Part shown: piece after piece, positions 8,666-17,791 of the stretch
Numbering within the stretch: position 1 is the stretch's first letter
Layout of the letters: each line of letters opens with the position of its first letter
Origin: Chitinophagales bacterium
Lineage (GTDB): Bacteria > Bacteroidota > Bacteroidia > Chitinophagales > Saprospiraceae
Direction of reading: 5' to 3'
Length of the DNA stretch: 64,000 nt
NCBI GenBank assembly: GCA_017303875.1
Contig: JAFLBP010000024.1
Span: forward strand, 1-64,000
Notes under the pieces: model-generated
The model's input: the letters and a program-made list of their open reading frames with translations, nothing else
Database searches by the model: none
What the model was told of the DNA's origin: nothing
Position numbers and translations under genes: made by a program

Positions 8666-9799
8666 TTAGTTTTTCTCAAACTTGCGCGTAATCACCTGCT
8701 GGTCGCCGGTGATGCGCAGCACATAAGCGCCGTCGGTGAGTGTAGCTGCCTGAATGCTGAAGCTGTTGGCTTCGGCGGCCAGCGTACCGGCTTGCAGGAG
8801 GCGGCCGCTCAGGTCGTAGAGTTCCCAGCGGGCATCCTGTTGGAAAGCCTGTTCGAGGGTAACGCTGAGCTGGTCTTTTACCGGCTGGGGCGAGAGGCGC
8901 ACGCCATTGCCGCGATCTGTACCGTCAAAATTCAGCGAAACCACGGGGCTGAACGTGTATTTGCCGTCGTAGTCCACCTGTTTGAGGCGGTAGTAGTTGA
9001 TGCCGCGCAGGGGTGTATTATCGGTGTAGCTGTATTCGCGGGTTTGCAGCGAGTTGCCAGCGCCCTGTACGCGGCCGATCTCGGAGAAGCGCAGGCCGTC
9101 GGCGCTGCGTTCGATGGAGAAGTAGTCGTTGTTTTGCTCCAGCGCGGTGGCGAAGGAGAGCAGGGCAGCGGTAGATTGTTTTTTTGCAGTGAACGCAGTT
9201 AAAATAATCGGAAAAACCGTACAATCTGTCAAAGTAAAGGATCCGCTAAATGTACCTGGATCTCCAGCCACAGTGAAGTTAGAGGCTGTTGTAAGTTCAA
9301 GCAGAATATCATTAGAAGTTCCTGAAGTGGTTCCGCTGTAAACGGCAGAACCACTACTTGCAGAAACAACAGGGTTGACTGCATTACCTGATGCAGGCTG
9401 GTAGCTGGTGTTTGATGATGTTGTTCCTGTTGTTATCCATGTAGTACTCGAAATATGTGCAATGATTGTGGGGGAAGCCAATGACCCAAAATAAGCAGTT
9501 ACTTGATCGCCAGCATTTGCAATTAGCATTGAACCAAGTGGTACTGATACTACTGTGCCACATGCAATACCACCCGCTGGTACAGTGTAAGTGGATGTGC
9601 CTTCGTTATCTAATTCAAAAGTAGTACCACCTGATGCCACACCATTATCTGTAAAATTTATGGTTACTCCCTGAGGAATATCTTGAATTGCTACAAACTG
9701 GGCAGCATCGGGTGCTAAGTCAATTGATACAAATGCAATTTGTGAATATGCAAATGTCAATTTGATCATAAAGAATAAGACAAGTAATCCTTGTTTCAT
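8666..9799 (-). CDS. Secreted protein of unknown function with T9SS sorting tail
   Basis: A 377-residue protein with a signal peptide (MKQGLLVLFFMIKLTFAYSQ). The N-terminal domain (IAFVSIDLAPDAAQFVAI, then GVTINFTDNG) resembles a beta-rich module found in many exported proteins that carry FTDNG and PAGG signatures. Residues about 195-290 form the fibronectin-like region common before T9SS tails in Bacteroidota (FSIERSADG, YYRLKQVDYDG). The C-terminal sorting domain starts around VRLSPQPVKDQL and ends near VITRKFEKN. The ATG at 9799 opens the signal peptide. A TACCTTTG element lies 55 bp upstream and a clear terminator follows the gene. Confidence 0.82.
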   Translation of the reverse strand: MKQGLLVLFFMIKLTFAYSQIAFVSIDLAPDAAQFVAIQDIPQGVTINFTDNGVASGGTTFELDNEGTSTYTVPAGGIACGTVVSVPLGSMLIANAGDQVTAYFGSLASPTIIAHISSTTWITTGTTSSNTSYQPASGNAVNPVVSASSGSAVYSGTTSGTSNDILLELTTASNFTVAGDPGTFSGSFTLTDCTVFPIILTAFTAKKQSTAALLSFATALEQNNDYFSIERSADGLRFSEIGRVQGAGNSLQTREYSYTDNTPLRGINYYRLKQVDYDGKYTFSPVVSLNFDGTDRGNGVRLSPQPVKDQLSVTLEQAFQQDARWELYDLSGRLLQAGTLAAEANSFSIQAATLTDGAYVLRITGDQQVITRKFEKN

Positions 9800-9853
9800 A
9801 CCAAGTGTTTTTGTGTTTGAGTGAAGAAAAAAATTGAAGCAGTTTTCAAAACG

Positions 9854-9861
9854 CAAAGGTA
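9854..9861 (-). promoter_or_regulatory. -7 element upstream of the T9SS gene
   Basis: On the minus strand this reads TACCTTTG, a perfect match to TAnnTTTG, 55 bp before the start codon at 9799. No convincing -33 element was found at standard spacing. Confidence 0.55.
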
Positions 9862-9934
9862 CCCTAAAAGTCACCCAAAAACCATAAATGCTTCATCCTT
9901 AACGGAAAGTTTACAGATAAACGGGCAGAGGGCG

Positions 9935-10007
9935 GTGTTTTGGTGTTTTAGTGTTTACGTGTTTTGGTGCATTACTAAAACACGTAAACACTAAAACACC
10001 AAAACAC
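9935..10007. repeat. Perfect 31-bp inverted repeat built of GTGTTTnn octamers
   Basis: The left arm 9935-9965 and right arm 9977-10007 are exact reverse complements over 31 bp, with an 11-nt loop. Each arm is a run of degenerate octamers (GTGTTTTG, GTGTTTTA, GTGTTTAC, then GTGTTTT), and the degenerate positions match between the arms. It fills the gap between the minus-strand gene ending at 10022 and the promoter region of the next gene. It could act as a terminator-like RNA hairpin, but there is no T tract. Confidence 0.95.
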
Positions 10008-10021
10008 TTAAACTCTTCTGC

Positions 10022-10762
10022 TCATCGCGCTGCCGCCCGCCGTTCCAGTTCAGGCATCCCAATGGTATCCACCAAACGGTAGGCGAATCGAAAATCGGAG
10101 CCATAAGATTTACTGAAATACACTAAGCCGAGGCCGCGCGCATACCATTCCTCGCCAATGCCCTCCACCTCTGCGGCGCCGTCTTTTTTATTGCCGATGG
10201 CTTCGCGCACGCGGAAGCGCACGCAAGGGTAAGTTTCGCCCTGAAACTCAAAGGGCCGGGCGTCGCCCATAAATTGCCGGTTGCGAATTACATAGATCGT
10301 CGCGTCGGCATCTTCGGGCGGATGAAAATCCAAAGAAAACAGGTAAATTGAATTGGAATCTTTAACCTCAAAAGGAAACACATCGGGCGATGCAATGCGT
10401 GTCGGAATGGGCGTCTGCTGCCCGGCTGTATCGGGCTGGTACAAATGGTACTCGCGCGCCTGCGCGCCATTGCGCACTATTTTTTCCCGGACGATCTGCC
10501 CGATTTCAAAACGGCTGTTGTAAAAAGTACCGACAAGAAATTGCCCGCTGTCGCGCAAAAAACTGCGGTAATACCAATATTCGGGTGCGCTGGAATCGAT
10601 GCCCACCAAATCATACTCATACACCACGCCGCCGCGCAGGGCACTCAGGGGAAAATAATATTCCCGGATGTCGCGCTGCCCGTCGCCGGAGCAGGCGCCC
10701 AGCAGCAGTAAGGCTGTAAAAATACATAGTGCCCAACGAAATGCGTACCCTGTGTTTGCCAT
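10022..10762 (-). CDS. Lipoprotein of unknown function
   Basis: A 246-residue protein with a signal peptide and lipobox LLGAC (Cys24), so probably anchored in a membrane facing the periplasm or surface. The rest is a soluble, probably beta-rich domain (YYFPLSALRGGVVYEYDL, then EWYARGLGLVYFSKSYG) of a kind seen in other Bacteroidota lipoproteins. I recognise no catalytic motif. The next gene on the strand upstream ends 74 bp away, so the two may be cotranscribed. Confidence 0.75.
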   Translation of the reverse strand: MANTGYAFRWALCIFTALLLLGACSGDGQRDIREYYFPLSALRGGVVYEYDLVGIDSSAPEYWYYRSFLRDSGQFLVGTFYNSRFEIGQIVREKIVRNGAQAREYHLYQPDTAGQQTPIPTRIASPDVFPFEVKDSNSIYLFSLDFHPPEDADATIYVIRNRQFMGDARPFEFQGETYPCVRFRVREAIGNKKDGAAEVEGIGEEWYARGLGLVYFSKSYGSDFRFAYRLVDTIGMPELERRAAAR

Positions 10763-10836
10763 TGCGGGCGCAAAGATGCGGCGTTTTTGGGAAATTTGGC
10801 AGCATCACCGACAATCTGCTGCAAGCCGCCGCTTAC

Positions 10837-12078
10837 CTAATGTTCCTCCGGCCGACCCAGTATTTTACCGCTTTCAAAAGACTTTTTCATTTCCGCCTCT
10901 TCTTTCTGGGCTTCCGCATCGGCCACCGGCACTTCAAGGTTTTTCAGATTGGGCTGACCGGCATCCACCCAGGCGGTATACCAGCTGTTGCTCACAGCGT
11001 GTATGGTGGCCCGCATCCGGCGCTCAATCATGCCGTCGAGCGCTTCCTGATAAGCGGCCGCGTAATCGCGGCAGGGCGCAATAATGGAAATGCCGTTGCG
11101 CATATCCGGACACAGCTGGCGGTCGGCCGGAAATTTGAGGCGCAAGGCCCGCTCAAACGTCAGTACACTGTCGACCATGGAATGACTGGCGAGGGTCATT
11201 TGCCAGAAATATTCAGTGGTGTTGCGCAGGTATTCGGGTTTGCCGACAAAATAATCATAGCCTTCATCGGCAAACAATTCCGGGATGCGGCTTTCCCAAA
11301 AACCGTGAATGCCGTGTTGCCCGGTTTGCTGGCCGTTGTAATTGCTGGTGGTATGCAGCGGCACGTGGCCGTCGCCGATATAGTGTCCGATTTCGGCACT
11401 CAGGCGCAGGATGCGGCGACTGTCGCGGCGGCGGAAGGCTTCCGTGAGGTCGCGCTGCATTTTTTGTAAATGCCAGGGCAAAATACCATGCGTTGAAAAG
11501 TCGTCTTTAAAAAATGCCGTCTCTATGCGCAGGGGGCGCCCTTGCCGCTCCAATTGATTGTTTTTTAAAAAAGCCTGTAGCGAATCGCGGTTCAGGGCGA
11601 CCTCTCCGGAATAAATCAGCGGCATCACCTGCCGTACAAAAAAGCTGCGCCAGGCGTTTTCCAAAGGCGCGTCTTTGAGGGTTTGCGCTTCAAAAATGCC
11701 GCCCGGCCCAAACAGGCAAATGGTATCTTTGGCGGCCGTTACGCCGTATGTTTTTATAAATTTGATCAATGCCAGATAGCGCTCGCGGGGCAGGGTATCG
11801 AAAGGCGGCGCGCCATACATATCGAGGTCGATGAAATGGCGGGGGCCTTCAAACGGACTGGCATAACGCCGCATATCGGGGTCAACGGCATGATCCGAGA
11901 TCCAGTCGATATGCGTTTTATAAAACGTCATCATTTCCGGCGGCAGGGTCAGCACCGCCAGTCGGTTGATGCGGCGGTGCGCAAAAAAGCCCCAGTCGGC
12001 GGTGTCCGGCGGCCCGGCGCAAAGCGTTTGTGCAAAAAAAAGAACAGGCAGGAGCCACAAGACAGAGCGAAAACGCAT
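10837..12078 (-). CDS. Exported zinc-dependent S1/P1 nuclease / phospholipase C-like protein
   Basis: This 413-residue protein has a signal peptide (MRFRSVLWLLPVLFFAQTLCAG). Mature residues open with a WGFFAHRRINRLAV segment; a tryptophan or histidine close to the mature N-terminus is typical of the zinc-dependent phospholipase C / S1-P1 nuclease fold. Further candidate zinc ligands are in HFIDLD, EIGHYIGDGHVPLH (an HxxxD-type motif plus the HVPLH motif) and GIHGFWE. The substrate, nucleic acid or phospholipid, cannot be decided. The ATG at 12078 opens the signal peptide. A TAATTTTG element at 12173-12180 could be its promoter. Confidence 0.78.
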   Translation of the reverse strand: MRFRSVLWLLPVLFFAQTLCAGPPDTADWGFFAHRRINRLAVLTLPPEMMTFYKTHIDWISDHAVDPDMRRYASPFEGPRHFIDLDMYGAPPFDTLPRERYLALIKFIKTYGVTAAKDTICLFGPGGIFEAQTLKDAPLENAWRSFFVRQVMPLIYSGEVALNRDSLQAFLKNNQLERQGRPLRIETAFFKDDFSTHGILPWHLQKMQRDLTEAFRRRDSRRILRLSAEIGHYIGDGHVPLHTTSNYNGQQTGQHGIHGFWESRIPELFADEGYDYFVGKPEYLRNTTEYFWQMTLASHSMVDSVLTFERALRLKFPADRQLCPDMRNGISIIAPCRDYAAAYQEALDGMIERRMRATIHAVSNSWYTAWVDAGQPNLKNLEVPVADAEAQKEEAEMKKSFESGKILGRPEEH

Positions 12079-12415
12079 ATTTGTGCTTCTTTTTATACCC
12101 GGATTGGGGTGAATTGGAGGAGGAGTGTATGCTTTCATTTTGATTTTCAAAGGATTGTAAAAACGCGACTTTCAAAATTACTTTGCGGGCATTCTAAAAA
12201 TCATCCGCCAAGATAGCCACTTGCCTTAGTTCAGGCAAATTTCGGGAAATACTTGGGCAGTTAAATTTAATTTCCGGTACAAACGCGCTGTTAATTACAG
12301 CCGAATTGTTCTGATTTTCAGACCTTTATGGGCTAAATTACAAGGCAGCAAACCACCTACGGCAATGATGCTTACGTCTCTTTTCAATCTATTCAACGGC
12401 AAAAAACAGCTTTTA
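12079..12415. other. Divergent intergenic region
   Basis: This 337-bp gap separates the divergent genes at 12078 and 12416 and must hold both promoters. On the minus strand 12173-12180 reads TAATTTTG, a match to TAnnTTTG. For the plus-strand GH3 gene no clear element was found. A further in-frame ATG at 12365 would lengthen the GH3 protein by 17 residues that do not look like part of a signal peptide. Confidence 0.5.
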
Positions 12416-15358
12416 ATGAAAAAAACTGCTGTTTCCGTGCAGGTTTCCGCGCTGCTTTTGCTCGCGCTGGCTTTCCTTTCCACCAATCGCAACCAAAAAT
12501 TTAATTACAACGCCAATTTTAACGACAGCGAAGCGCGCTGGGTTGATTCGGTGTACAACAGCTTTTCTGAAACGGAGCGCCTCGGCCAGCTCCTGATGCT
12601 GCGCGCCCATTCCGATAAAGACGCCGTTTACGAACAGGCCGTGGAAGATCAGATTCGCCAGATCAAACCCGGCGGTTTGTGCTTTTTTCAGGGCACCATC
12701 GAACGACAGGGCGCACTGACCAACCGTTACCAGGCCGCATCCAAACTGCCGCTGCTGATTTCCATGGATGCCGAAACCGGCCTCGGTATGCGCCTGCGGG
12801 AATCGGGCATCACTTACCCACGCCAACTGATGCTCGGCGCCTTGCAGGACAATCGACAGATCTACCTCATGGGCAAGGAAATGGCCCGGCAATGCCGCCG
12901 CCTCGGCGTACACATCAGTTTCTCGCCCGTTGCTGATGTGAACAACAACGCCGCCAACCCGGTCATTAACGAACGCTCCTTCGGCGAAGACCGCTACAAT
13001 GTGGCGGCCAAATGCTACCAATACATGATGGGCCTCCAGGATGGCGGCGTGCTGGCCAGCGCCAAGCACTTTCCCGGGCATGGCGACACCCAGACCGACT
13101 CGCACCACGAGCTGCCGCAAATTCCGCACAGCCGTGCCCGCCTCGACAGCCTCGAATTGTTTCCTTTCCGGCTTTTAGTCGAACACGGCGTCGCCTCCTT
13201 TATGGTGGCCCACCTCAATGTGCCCGCGCTTGATCCGCGCGAAAAACGCCCGACCACCCTCAGCGAACCGGTGATTACCGATTTGCTGCGCAATAAAATG
13301 GGTTTTGAGGGCATCATTTTTACAGATGCCATGGAAATGCAGGGCGTAGCCAAATATTTCGCCCCCGGATATGCCGACGTGGAAGCCCTGCGCGCCGGCG
13401 TCGACATTGTGCTGCTGCCTGCCAATCCGGCCGCTTCCATCGAGGCCATTCAAAAAGCATTGGCGGATGGAACGCTGGATAAAAATAAAATTGAAGCCAG
13501 TGTGCGCCGGGTTCTGCGCGCCAAATACCGCCTGGGCCTGAGTAAGGCCCAACAAGTTTCGCTCGACAACCTGAAAGCGGAAATCAATACGCCGGAAGCG
13601 CTGCTGCTCAAGCAAAACCTCATGCAGCAAGCCCAGACATTGGTGCGCGACAAGCAGAACCTCATCGGTTTCAACGATCAGGAACGCTACCGCTTTGCGA
13701 CCCTGGCGCTCGGCGATACCAACCGCACCGTTTTCCAGACTTATTGTGGATATTATGCGCCTATGACGCATTTTAATGCCGATAAAGTGCTGGATTCACT
13801 TAAAATCCGCCAATTATTCGATTCCCTGTACCAATATGACGTGGTTTTGCTCAGCATCCACGGCACCCGCACCAAGGCATCCGATAATTTCGGCCTGAAC
13901 GATACGCAGGTCGCCTTTGTCAATCAACTCGCCAAATACAAACAAGTGGTGCTGGTGCATTTCGGCAATCCTTATGCCTTGAAATATTTTGAGGAAATAC
14001 CCACCTTGCTGCAATCGTACACCGAAGATCCGTACAGCCAGCAGGCAGCGGCACAGGCCATTTTCGGCGCAGCCGACATCAGCGGCAAGCTGCCCGTGAC
14101 CGCAAGTGCCAATGCGCGTTACGGACAAGGGCTTGAGCGCAATTTCGGCCATAAACGCATCGCTTATACCTTTCCCGAGGCCGTCGGCATGAAAACCGAC
14201 ACCCTTTTGCAAATCGATGCCCTCATGGCGGAAGCCATCCGAAACGGCGCTACGCCGGGCGGACAAGTGCTGATTCTGAAAAATAATAAAGTCGTCTGGA
14301 ATAAAGCATACGGCAATTACGACTATACCCCTTCCACACCGGTAACGCCGGAAACCCTATACGATCTCGCATCCATTACCAAAGTAGCAGCCTCCACCCT
14401 CTCGGTGATGCAACTCTTTGATGCCGGAAAACTACAACTCGACACCAGCATCGGCACCTACCTGCCGGACATGAATAAGTCGGACAAAGGCGCCCTGAGC
14501 CTTCGCCAGTTGATGGCGCACCACGCGGGTCTGCAAGCCTGGATTCCGTTCTACCAGCGCACCCTCGAAAACGGTCTGCCCGACCGCCACCTCTACCACA
14601 GCAATGCCGACCTCGATTCGGAATACCCTGTAGCGCGGGATATGTGGCTCGAAAACCGCTGGGTTGACACCATGTGGCAAACCATCCTGCGTTCGGAATT
14701 GAATCCGGTAAAATCTTACAAATACTCCGACCTGGGCCTGATTATCACCGGCCATGCCATCGGGGCCATTAGTGGCAAGCGCCTGGATCAATACGCCGGC
14801 GAGGCGTTTTACAAACCGCTGGGCTTGGCCACCACCACTTTTAACCCCTGGAAAAAAGGCTGGACGGATCGCTGTGCTCCAACCGAAGAAGACCGTTATT
14901 TCCGCCAGCAGCGTATACAGGGTTATGTACATGATATGGGCGCGGCCATGTCGGGCGGCGTGAGTGGCCATGCAGGTTTGTTCAGCAATGCCAATGACCT
15001 GGCCAAAATTTTCCAGATGCTGCTCAATGGCGGCACTTACGCCGGACGGCGCTATATTCAGGAAAACACCGTGAAATTATTCACCACCCGCTATGCCGGC
15101 AGCACCCGACGCGGCATCGGTTTTGATATGAAAGAATTAGACCCCAATGCTACCCAAAATATGAGTCCGCTGGCCGGCCCCAATACTTTCGGGCATATGG
15201 GCTTTACCGGCAACAGCGTCTGGGCCGACCCCGAGCAGCAGCTGATCGTTGTGTTCTTGTCGAACCGCACCTATCCAACCATGGAAAACAATAAATTGAT
15301 CAATCAGAATTTCCGTCCGAGGGTACAAAGCGTTGTTTATCAATCACTCATAAAATAA
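12416..15358 (+). CDS. GH3 beta-N-acetylglucosaminidase fused to a serine beta-lactamase-like domain
   Basis: A 980-residue exported fusion. The start MKKTAVSVQVSALLLLALAF gives a signal peptide or anchor. Residues about 40-390 are a NagZ-like GH3 domain with K217-H218-FPGHGDTQTDSHHELP, holding the His/Asp dyad typical of NagZ, and the candidate nucleophile Asp304 in FTDAMEMQG. A GH3 C-terminal-like part follows. Residues about 610-980 are a class C beta-lactamase/serine hydrolase domain with Ser653-ITK656 (SxxK) and a YSD motif (KYSDLG). NagZ removes GlcNAc from muropeptides; the serine domain may cleave peptide, ester or amide bonds of the same substrate. It heads an operon with the RDD gene, 6 bp downstream. 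Confidence 0.9.
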   Translation: MKKTAVSVQVSALLLLALAFLSTNRNQKFNYNANFNDSEARWVDSVYNSFSETERLGQLLMLRAHSDKDAVYEQAVEDQIRQIKPGGLCFFQGTIERQGALTNRYQAASKLPLLISMDAETGLGMRLRESGITYPRQLMLGALQDNRQIYLMGKEMARQCRRLGVHISFSPVADVNNNAANPVINERSFGEDRYNVAAKCYQYMMGLQDGGVLASAKHFPGHGDTQTDSHHELPQIPHSRARLDSLELFPFRLLVEHGVASFMVAHLNVPALDPREKRPTTLSEPVITDLLRNKMGFEGIIFTDAMEMQGVAKYFAPGYADVEALRAGVDIVLLPANPAASIEAIQKALADGTLDKNKIEASVRRVLRAKYRLGLSKAQQVSLDNLKAEINTPEALLLKQNLMQQAQTLVRDKQNLIGFNDQERYRFATLALGDTNRTVFQTYCGYYAPMTHFNADKVLDSLKIRQLFDSLYQYDVVLLSIHGTRTKASDNFGLNDTQVAFVNQLAKYKQVVLVHFGNPYALKYFEEIPTLLQSYTEDPYSQQAAAQAIFGAADISGKLPVTASANARYGQGLERNFGHKRIAYTFPEAVGMKTDTLLQIDALMAEAIRNGATPGGQVLILKNNKVVWNKAYGNYDYTPSTPVTPETLYDLASITKVAASTLSVMQLFDAGKLQLDTSIGTYLPDMNKSDKGALSLRQLMAHHAGLQAWIPFYQRTLENGLPDRHLYHSNADLDSEYPVARDMWLENRWVDTMWQTILRSELNPVKSYKYSDLGLIITGHAIGAISGKRLDQYAGEAFYKPLGLATTTFNPWKKGWTDRCAPTEEDRYFRQQRIQGYVHDMGAAMSGGVSGHAGLFSNANDLAKIFQMLLNGGTYAGRRYIQENTVKLFTTRYAGSTRRGIGFDMKELDPNATQNMSPLAGPNTFGHMGFTGNSVWADPEQQLIVVFLSNRTYPTMENNKLINQNFRPRVQSVVYQSLIK

Positions 15359-15364
15359 TTACTT

Positions 15365-15892
15365 ATGGAACATCAGGACATTCTGGATCACAACATTACA
15401 CCGCCGCCCATCGGCCCGAACCAGTATCCACAGCATTTGCCCGAGCACTATACCGCAAGCAGTGGTTTGCGGTTTGCAAATTATCTGATAGACAGCATTG
15501 TTAAAACGATCATCGATCAGGTATTGTTCTTCCCGCTGGGTATTTCAGAATTTGATGAAAGCGCTTTGGCGGGACAGGAAATGGAAGCCCTTTTTCTGCG
15601 CCTTCTGGTAAGTGTTATTACCACCTTCCTGTATTTGGGCGTCATGGAAGGCAGCACTGGCCGCACCATTGGCAAAATGATTACCGGCACCATCGTGGTG
15701 AACCGCGACGGCAGTCGCATTTCCTGGGGGCAGGCTATGGGCCGAACGGCCTGCCGCCTGATTCCTTTTGAGGCTTTTTCCTTCCTGGGTTCCAGGGCGA
15801 TTGGTTGGCACGACAGCATTCCCGGCACCTATGTCGTGAATCGCTATTATGCCAACATGCGCGCGCAGCAAGGCGACCCGATTGTATATTGA
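15365..15892 (+). CDS. RDD-family membrane protein
   Basis: A 175-residue membrane protein. After a Pro-rich cytoplasmic start, the RDD domain opens with LRFANYLIDSIVKTII (the R and D of the family name), followed by a hydrophobic segment, a second near LFLRLLVSVITTFLYLG, and the typical GRTIGKMITGTIVVNRDG turn. The end, IGWHDSIPGTYVV, is the conserved closing motif. RDD proteins have been linked to ion transport and antiporter activity, but no role can be assigned here. It lies 6 bp after the GH3 fusion and 17 bp before the DUF5691 gene. Confidence 0.88.
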   Translation: MEHQDILDHNITPPPIGPNQYPQHLPEHYTASSGLRFANYLIDSIVKTIIDQVLFFPLGISEFDESALAGQEMEALFLRLLVSVITTFLYLGVMEGSTGRTIGKMITGTIVVNRDGSRISWGQAMGRTACRLIPFEAFSFLGSRAIGWHDSIPGTYVVNRYYANMRAQQGDPIVY

Positions 15893-15909
15893 CCTTACCC
15901 GATCAGCGT

Positions 15910-17031
15910 ATGTCGCATTCTCCGGAACAACAAATTCAGACCAGCCTTTTCTTAGGCGCAGAGACTGCTCCGCTCCCGGTGGAGACGGCGACGCAACTGG
16001 GTATTCCGGGAGATTTGGCCCCTGTAGCGCGCAATTTGCGCGCCCTGGCGGTTTTTCCGGTGCTTCGTCGCGCCGGAAAAACCGCATTGGTGCTGAGTAC
16101 TTCGCTGCCGCCGGCACCAGCGCCGGATTTGCGCGCGCCCATGCCGCCGCCCGTACGGCAGATTTTGGAGCAAATTTTAAAAGGCCCGGTTTTTTGGCCG
16201 CTTTTACCTGAATTTTTTAAAAAAATTGCCCCTTTGCAAGTAAAAATACCGCCAGCCTTGCTGCCGGATATTTTGGAGCAATGCCTCGTGCAGGTAGATT
16301 TGAAAAGTATTTTTTTAGAAATAGCCGGCCCGGTGGGCGCCTGGATTGCCGAACAAAATCCGGCCTGGCGTTTTGTGCTCAAACCCGATATGGCCGACTG
16401 GTATACAGCCACTTACCAGACCCGGCTGCATTTGCTGGAAAAAATGCGCCGCCATAAACCGGCAGAAGCACGTCGCTGGCTTGGCGATACCTGGAAGGAA
16501 GAGCGCAGCGAGCATCGCGCCGTTTTTTTACAATACCTCCTCCTGAATTTTGAATCTGCCGATTTGCCTTTGCTGGAACAAGCCCTGCAGGATCGCAGCA
16601 AAGAAGTGCAACAACAGGCCCGAATGATAAAAGCGCTTTTGGAAATGCCGGCTGCACAGGCGGCAGCCTTGTGGACCGCCTTTTACGAAGCCGATTTTCC
16701 GGAGGGATTGGACATCCAAGCCTGGCCGGCGCCCCTGCGCTTCCAATTGCCCTTCCGGAAAGCCGATGTGCTTGAAAAAGCGGCAGAAAAAGCAGAAAAA
16801 CTGATTGTACAGAGTAGTCAGGAAGCCCCCGCGCCGAAGTCGGCCTATACCCGTTACGTCACCGACCGGGTCATTTACCAAGCCGATGCGCTGCACTTGC
16901 ACCGCGCGGTGAATGCTTTAAACATCGCATTGTCAGAAAACACATTTCCTTCCTTTTATCAGCGCCAGGAAATCGGTCAATACCTTCAAATTATCGAACT
17001 TCGCCGGAAAATTCAAGAAATTCCGGTATGA
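15910..17031 (+). CDS. DUF5691 family, HEAT-like helical protein
   Basis: A 373-residue, largely helical soluble protein. The segment from W (LGDTWKEERSEHRAVFLQYLL) through FLESAL-like LPLLEQALQDRSKEVQQQARMIKALLEMP is the recognisable core of DUF5691, a HEAT-repeat-like family. The family is often encoded beside SWIM zinc-finger, AAA and VWA genes, but none of these is present here. No function is known. The start is the ATG at 15910 (MSHSPEQQ), because an earlier start would overlap the RDD gene by over 80 bp. Its stop overlaps the pdxH start (ATGA). Confidence 0.7.
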   Translation: MSHSPEQQIQTSLFLGAETAPLPVETATQLGIPGDLAPVARNLRALAVFPVLRRAGKTALVLSTSLPPAPAPDLRAPMPPPVRQILEQILKGPVFWPLLPEFFKKIAPLQVKIPPALLPDILEQCLVQVDLKSIFLEIAGPVGAWIAEQNPAWRFVLKPDMADWYTATYQTRLHLLEKMRRHKPAEARRWLGDTWKEERSEHRAVFLQYLLLNFESADLPLLEQALQDRSKEVQQQARMIKALLEMPAAQAAALWTAFYEADFPEGLDIQAWPAPLRFQLPFRKADVLEKAAEKAEKLIVQSSQEAPAPKSAYTRYVTDRVIYQADALHLHRAVNALNIALSENTFPSFYQRQEIGQYLQIIELRRKIQEIPV

Positions 17032-17669
17032 TAAATATTGCTGATCTCCGCCGCGATTACGCCTCCGAGCCCTTAGAGGTAACACAGGTGCACCCCGATC
17101 CCATTCATCAGTTCAAGGCCTGGTTTGAAGAAGCCATGAACAGCCAGCTGGCTGAGCCAAACGCGATGACGCTGGCCACGGCCGATGCGCAGGGGCGCCC
17201 GACCGCGCGCACGGTACTACTCAAAGAGTTCACGCCCGAGGGCTTTGTGTTTTTTACCAATTATGAGAGCCGCAAGGGGCAGGAATTGGCCGAAAACCCC
17301 TATGCCTGCCTGCTTTTCAACTGGCTTGAGCTGGCGCGGCAGGTGCGTATTGAGGGGCGTGTGGAGAAAATTGCGGTGGCCGAGTCTGAGGCTTATTTCC
17401 AAAGTCGGCCCAAAGGAAGCCAGATTGGCGCCTGGGCCAGTCCGCAAAGCCGTGTGCTGAGCACCCGTCAGTTGCTCGAAGACAAAGTAATACAGCTCGA
17501 AGCCGAATATGCTGCTGTTGAGGTATTGCCGGTGCCGCCTTTCTGGGGCGGGTATCGGGTTATTCCCGAAGGGATAGAATTCTGGCAGGGCCGGCCAAGC
17601 CGTCTGCATGACCGTATCAGCTATCGATTGGAAAATGGCAACTGGAAAATCGAACGACTCGCACCGTAG
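17028..17669 (+). CDS. pdxH: Pyridoxamine 5'-phosphate oxidase
   Basis: A 213-residue FMN enzyme of normal length that oxidises pyridoxine or pyridoxamine 5'-phosphate to pyridoxal 5'-phosphate in the cytoplasm. Family motifs are PNAMTLATADAQGRP, RTVLLKEF, FFTNYESRKGQEL (FMN binding), the segment SRPKGSQIGAWASPQS, and the C-terminal WGGYRVIP with EFWQGRPSRLHDR (PLP and FMN contacts). It overlaps the DUF5691 gene by 4 bp (ATGA), which suggests coupled translation at the end of the GH3 operon. A tandem-repeat array begins just 1-2 bp after the stop codon. Confidence 0.96.
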   Translation: MINIADLRRDYASEPLEVTQVHPDPIHQFKAWFEEAMNSQLAEPNAMTLATADAQGRPTARTVLLKEFTPEGFVFFTNYESRKGQELAENPYACLLFNWLELARQVRIEGRVEKIAVAESEAYFQSRPKGSQIGAWASPQSRVLSTRQLLEDKVIQLEAEYAAVEVLPVPPFWGGYRVIPEGIEFWQGRPSRLHDRISYRLENGNWKIERLAP

Positions 17670-17670
17670 T

Positions 17671-17758
<88 letters not shown>

Positions 17759-17762
17759 AAAT

Positions 17763-17791
17763 AAAAAAACCGTCGAACTTACGTCCGACGG
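17763..17791 (-). terminator. Stem-loop with T tract on the minus strand
   Basis: CCGTCG (17770-17775) pairs with CGACGG (17786-17791). Read on the minus strand it is followed by seven T (17763-17769), as in a Rho-independent terminator. There is no minus-strand gene to its right before 18040, so what it would terminate is unclear: perhaps an unannotated small RNA, or leftward read-through. Confidence 0.45.

Noticed and set aside
8450..9202. A 250-codon plus-strand frame
   Set aside because: It overlaps antisense the T9SS-tail gene and its clear minus-strand terminator.
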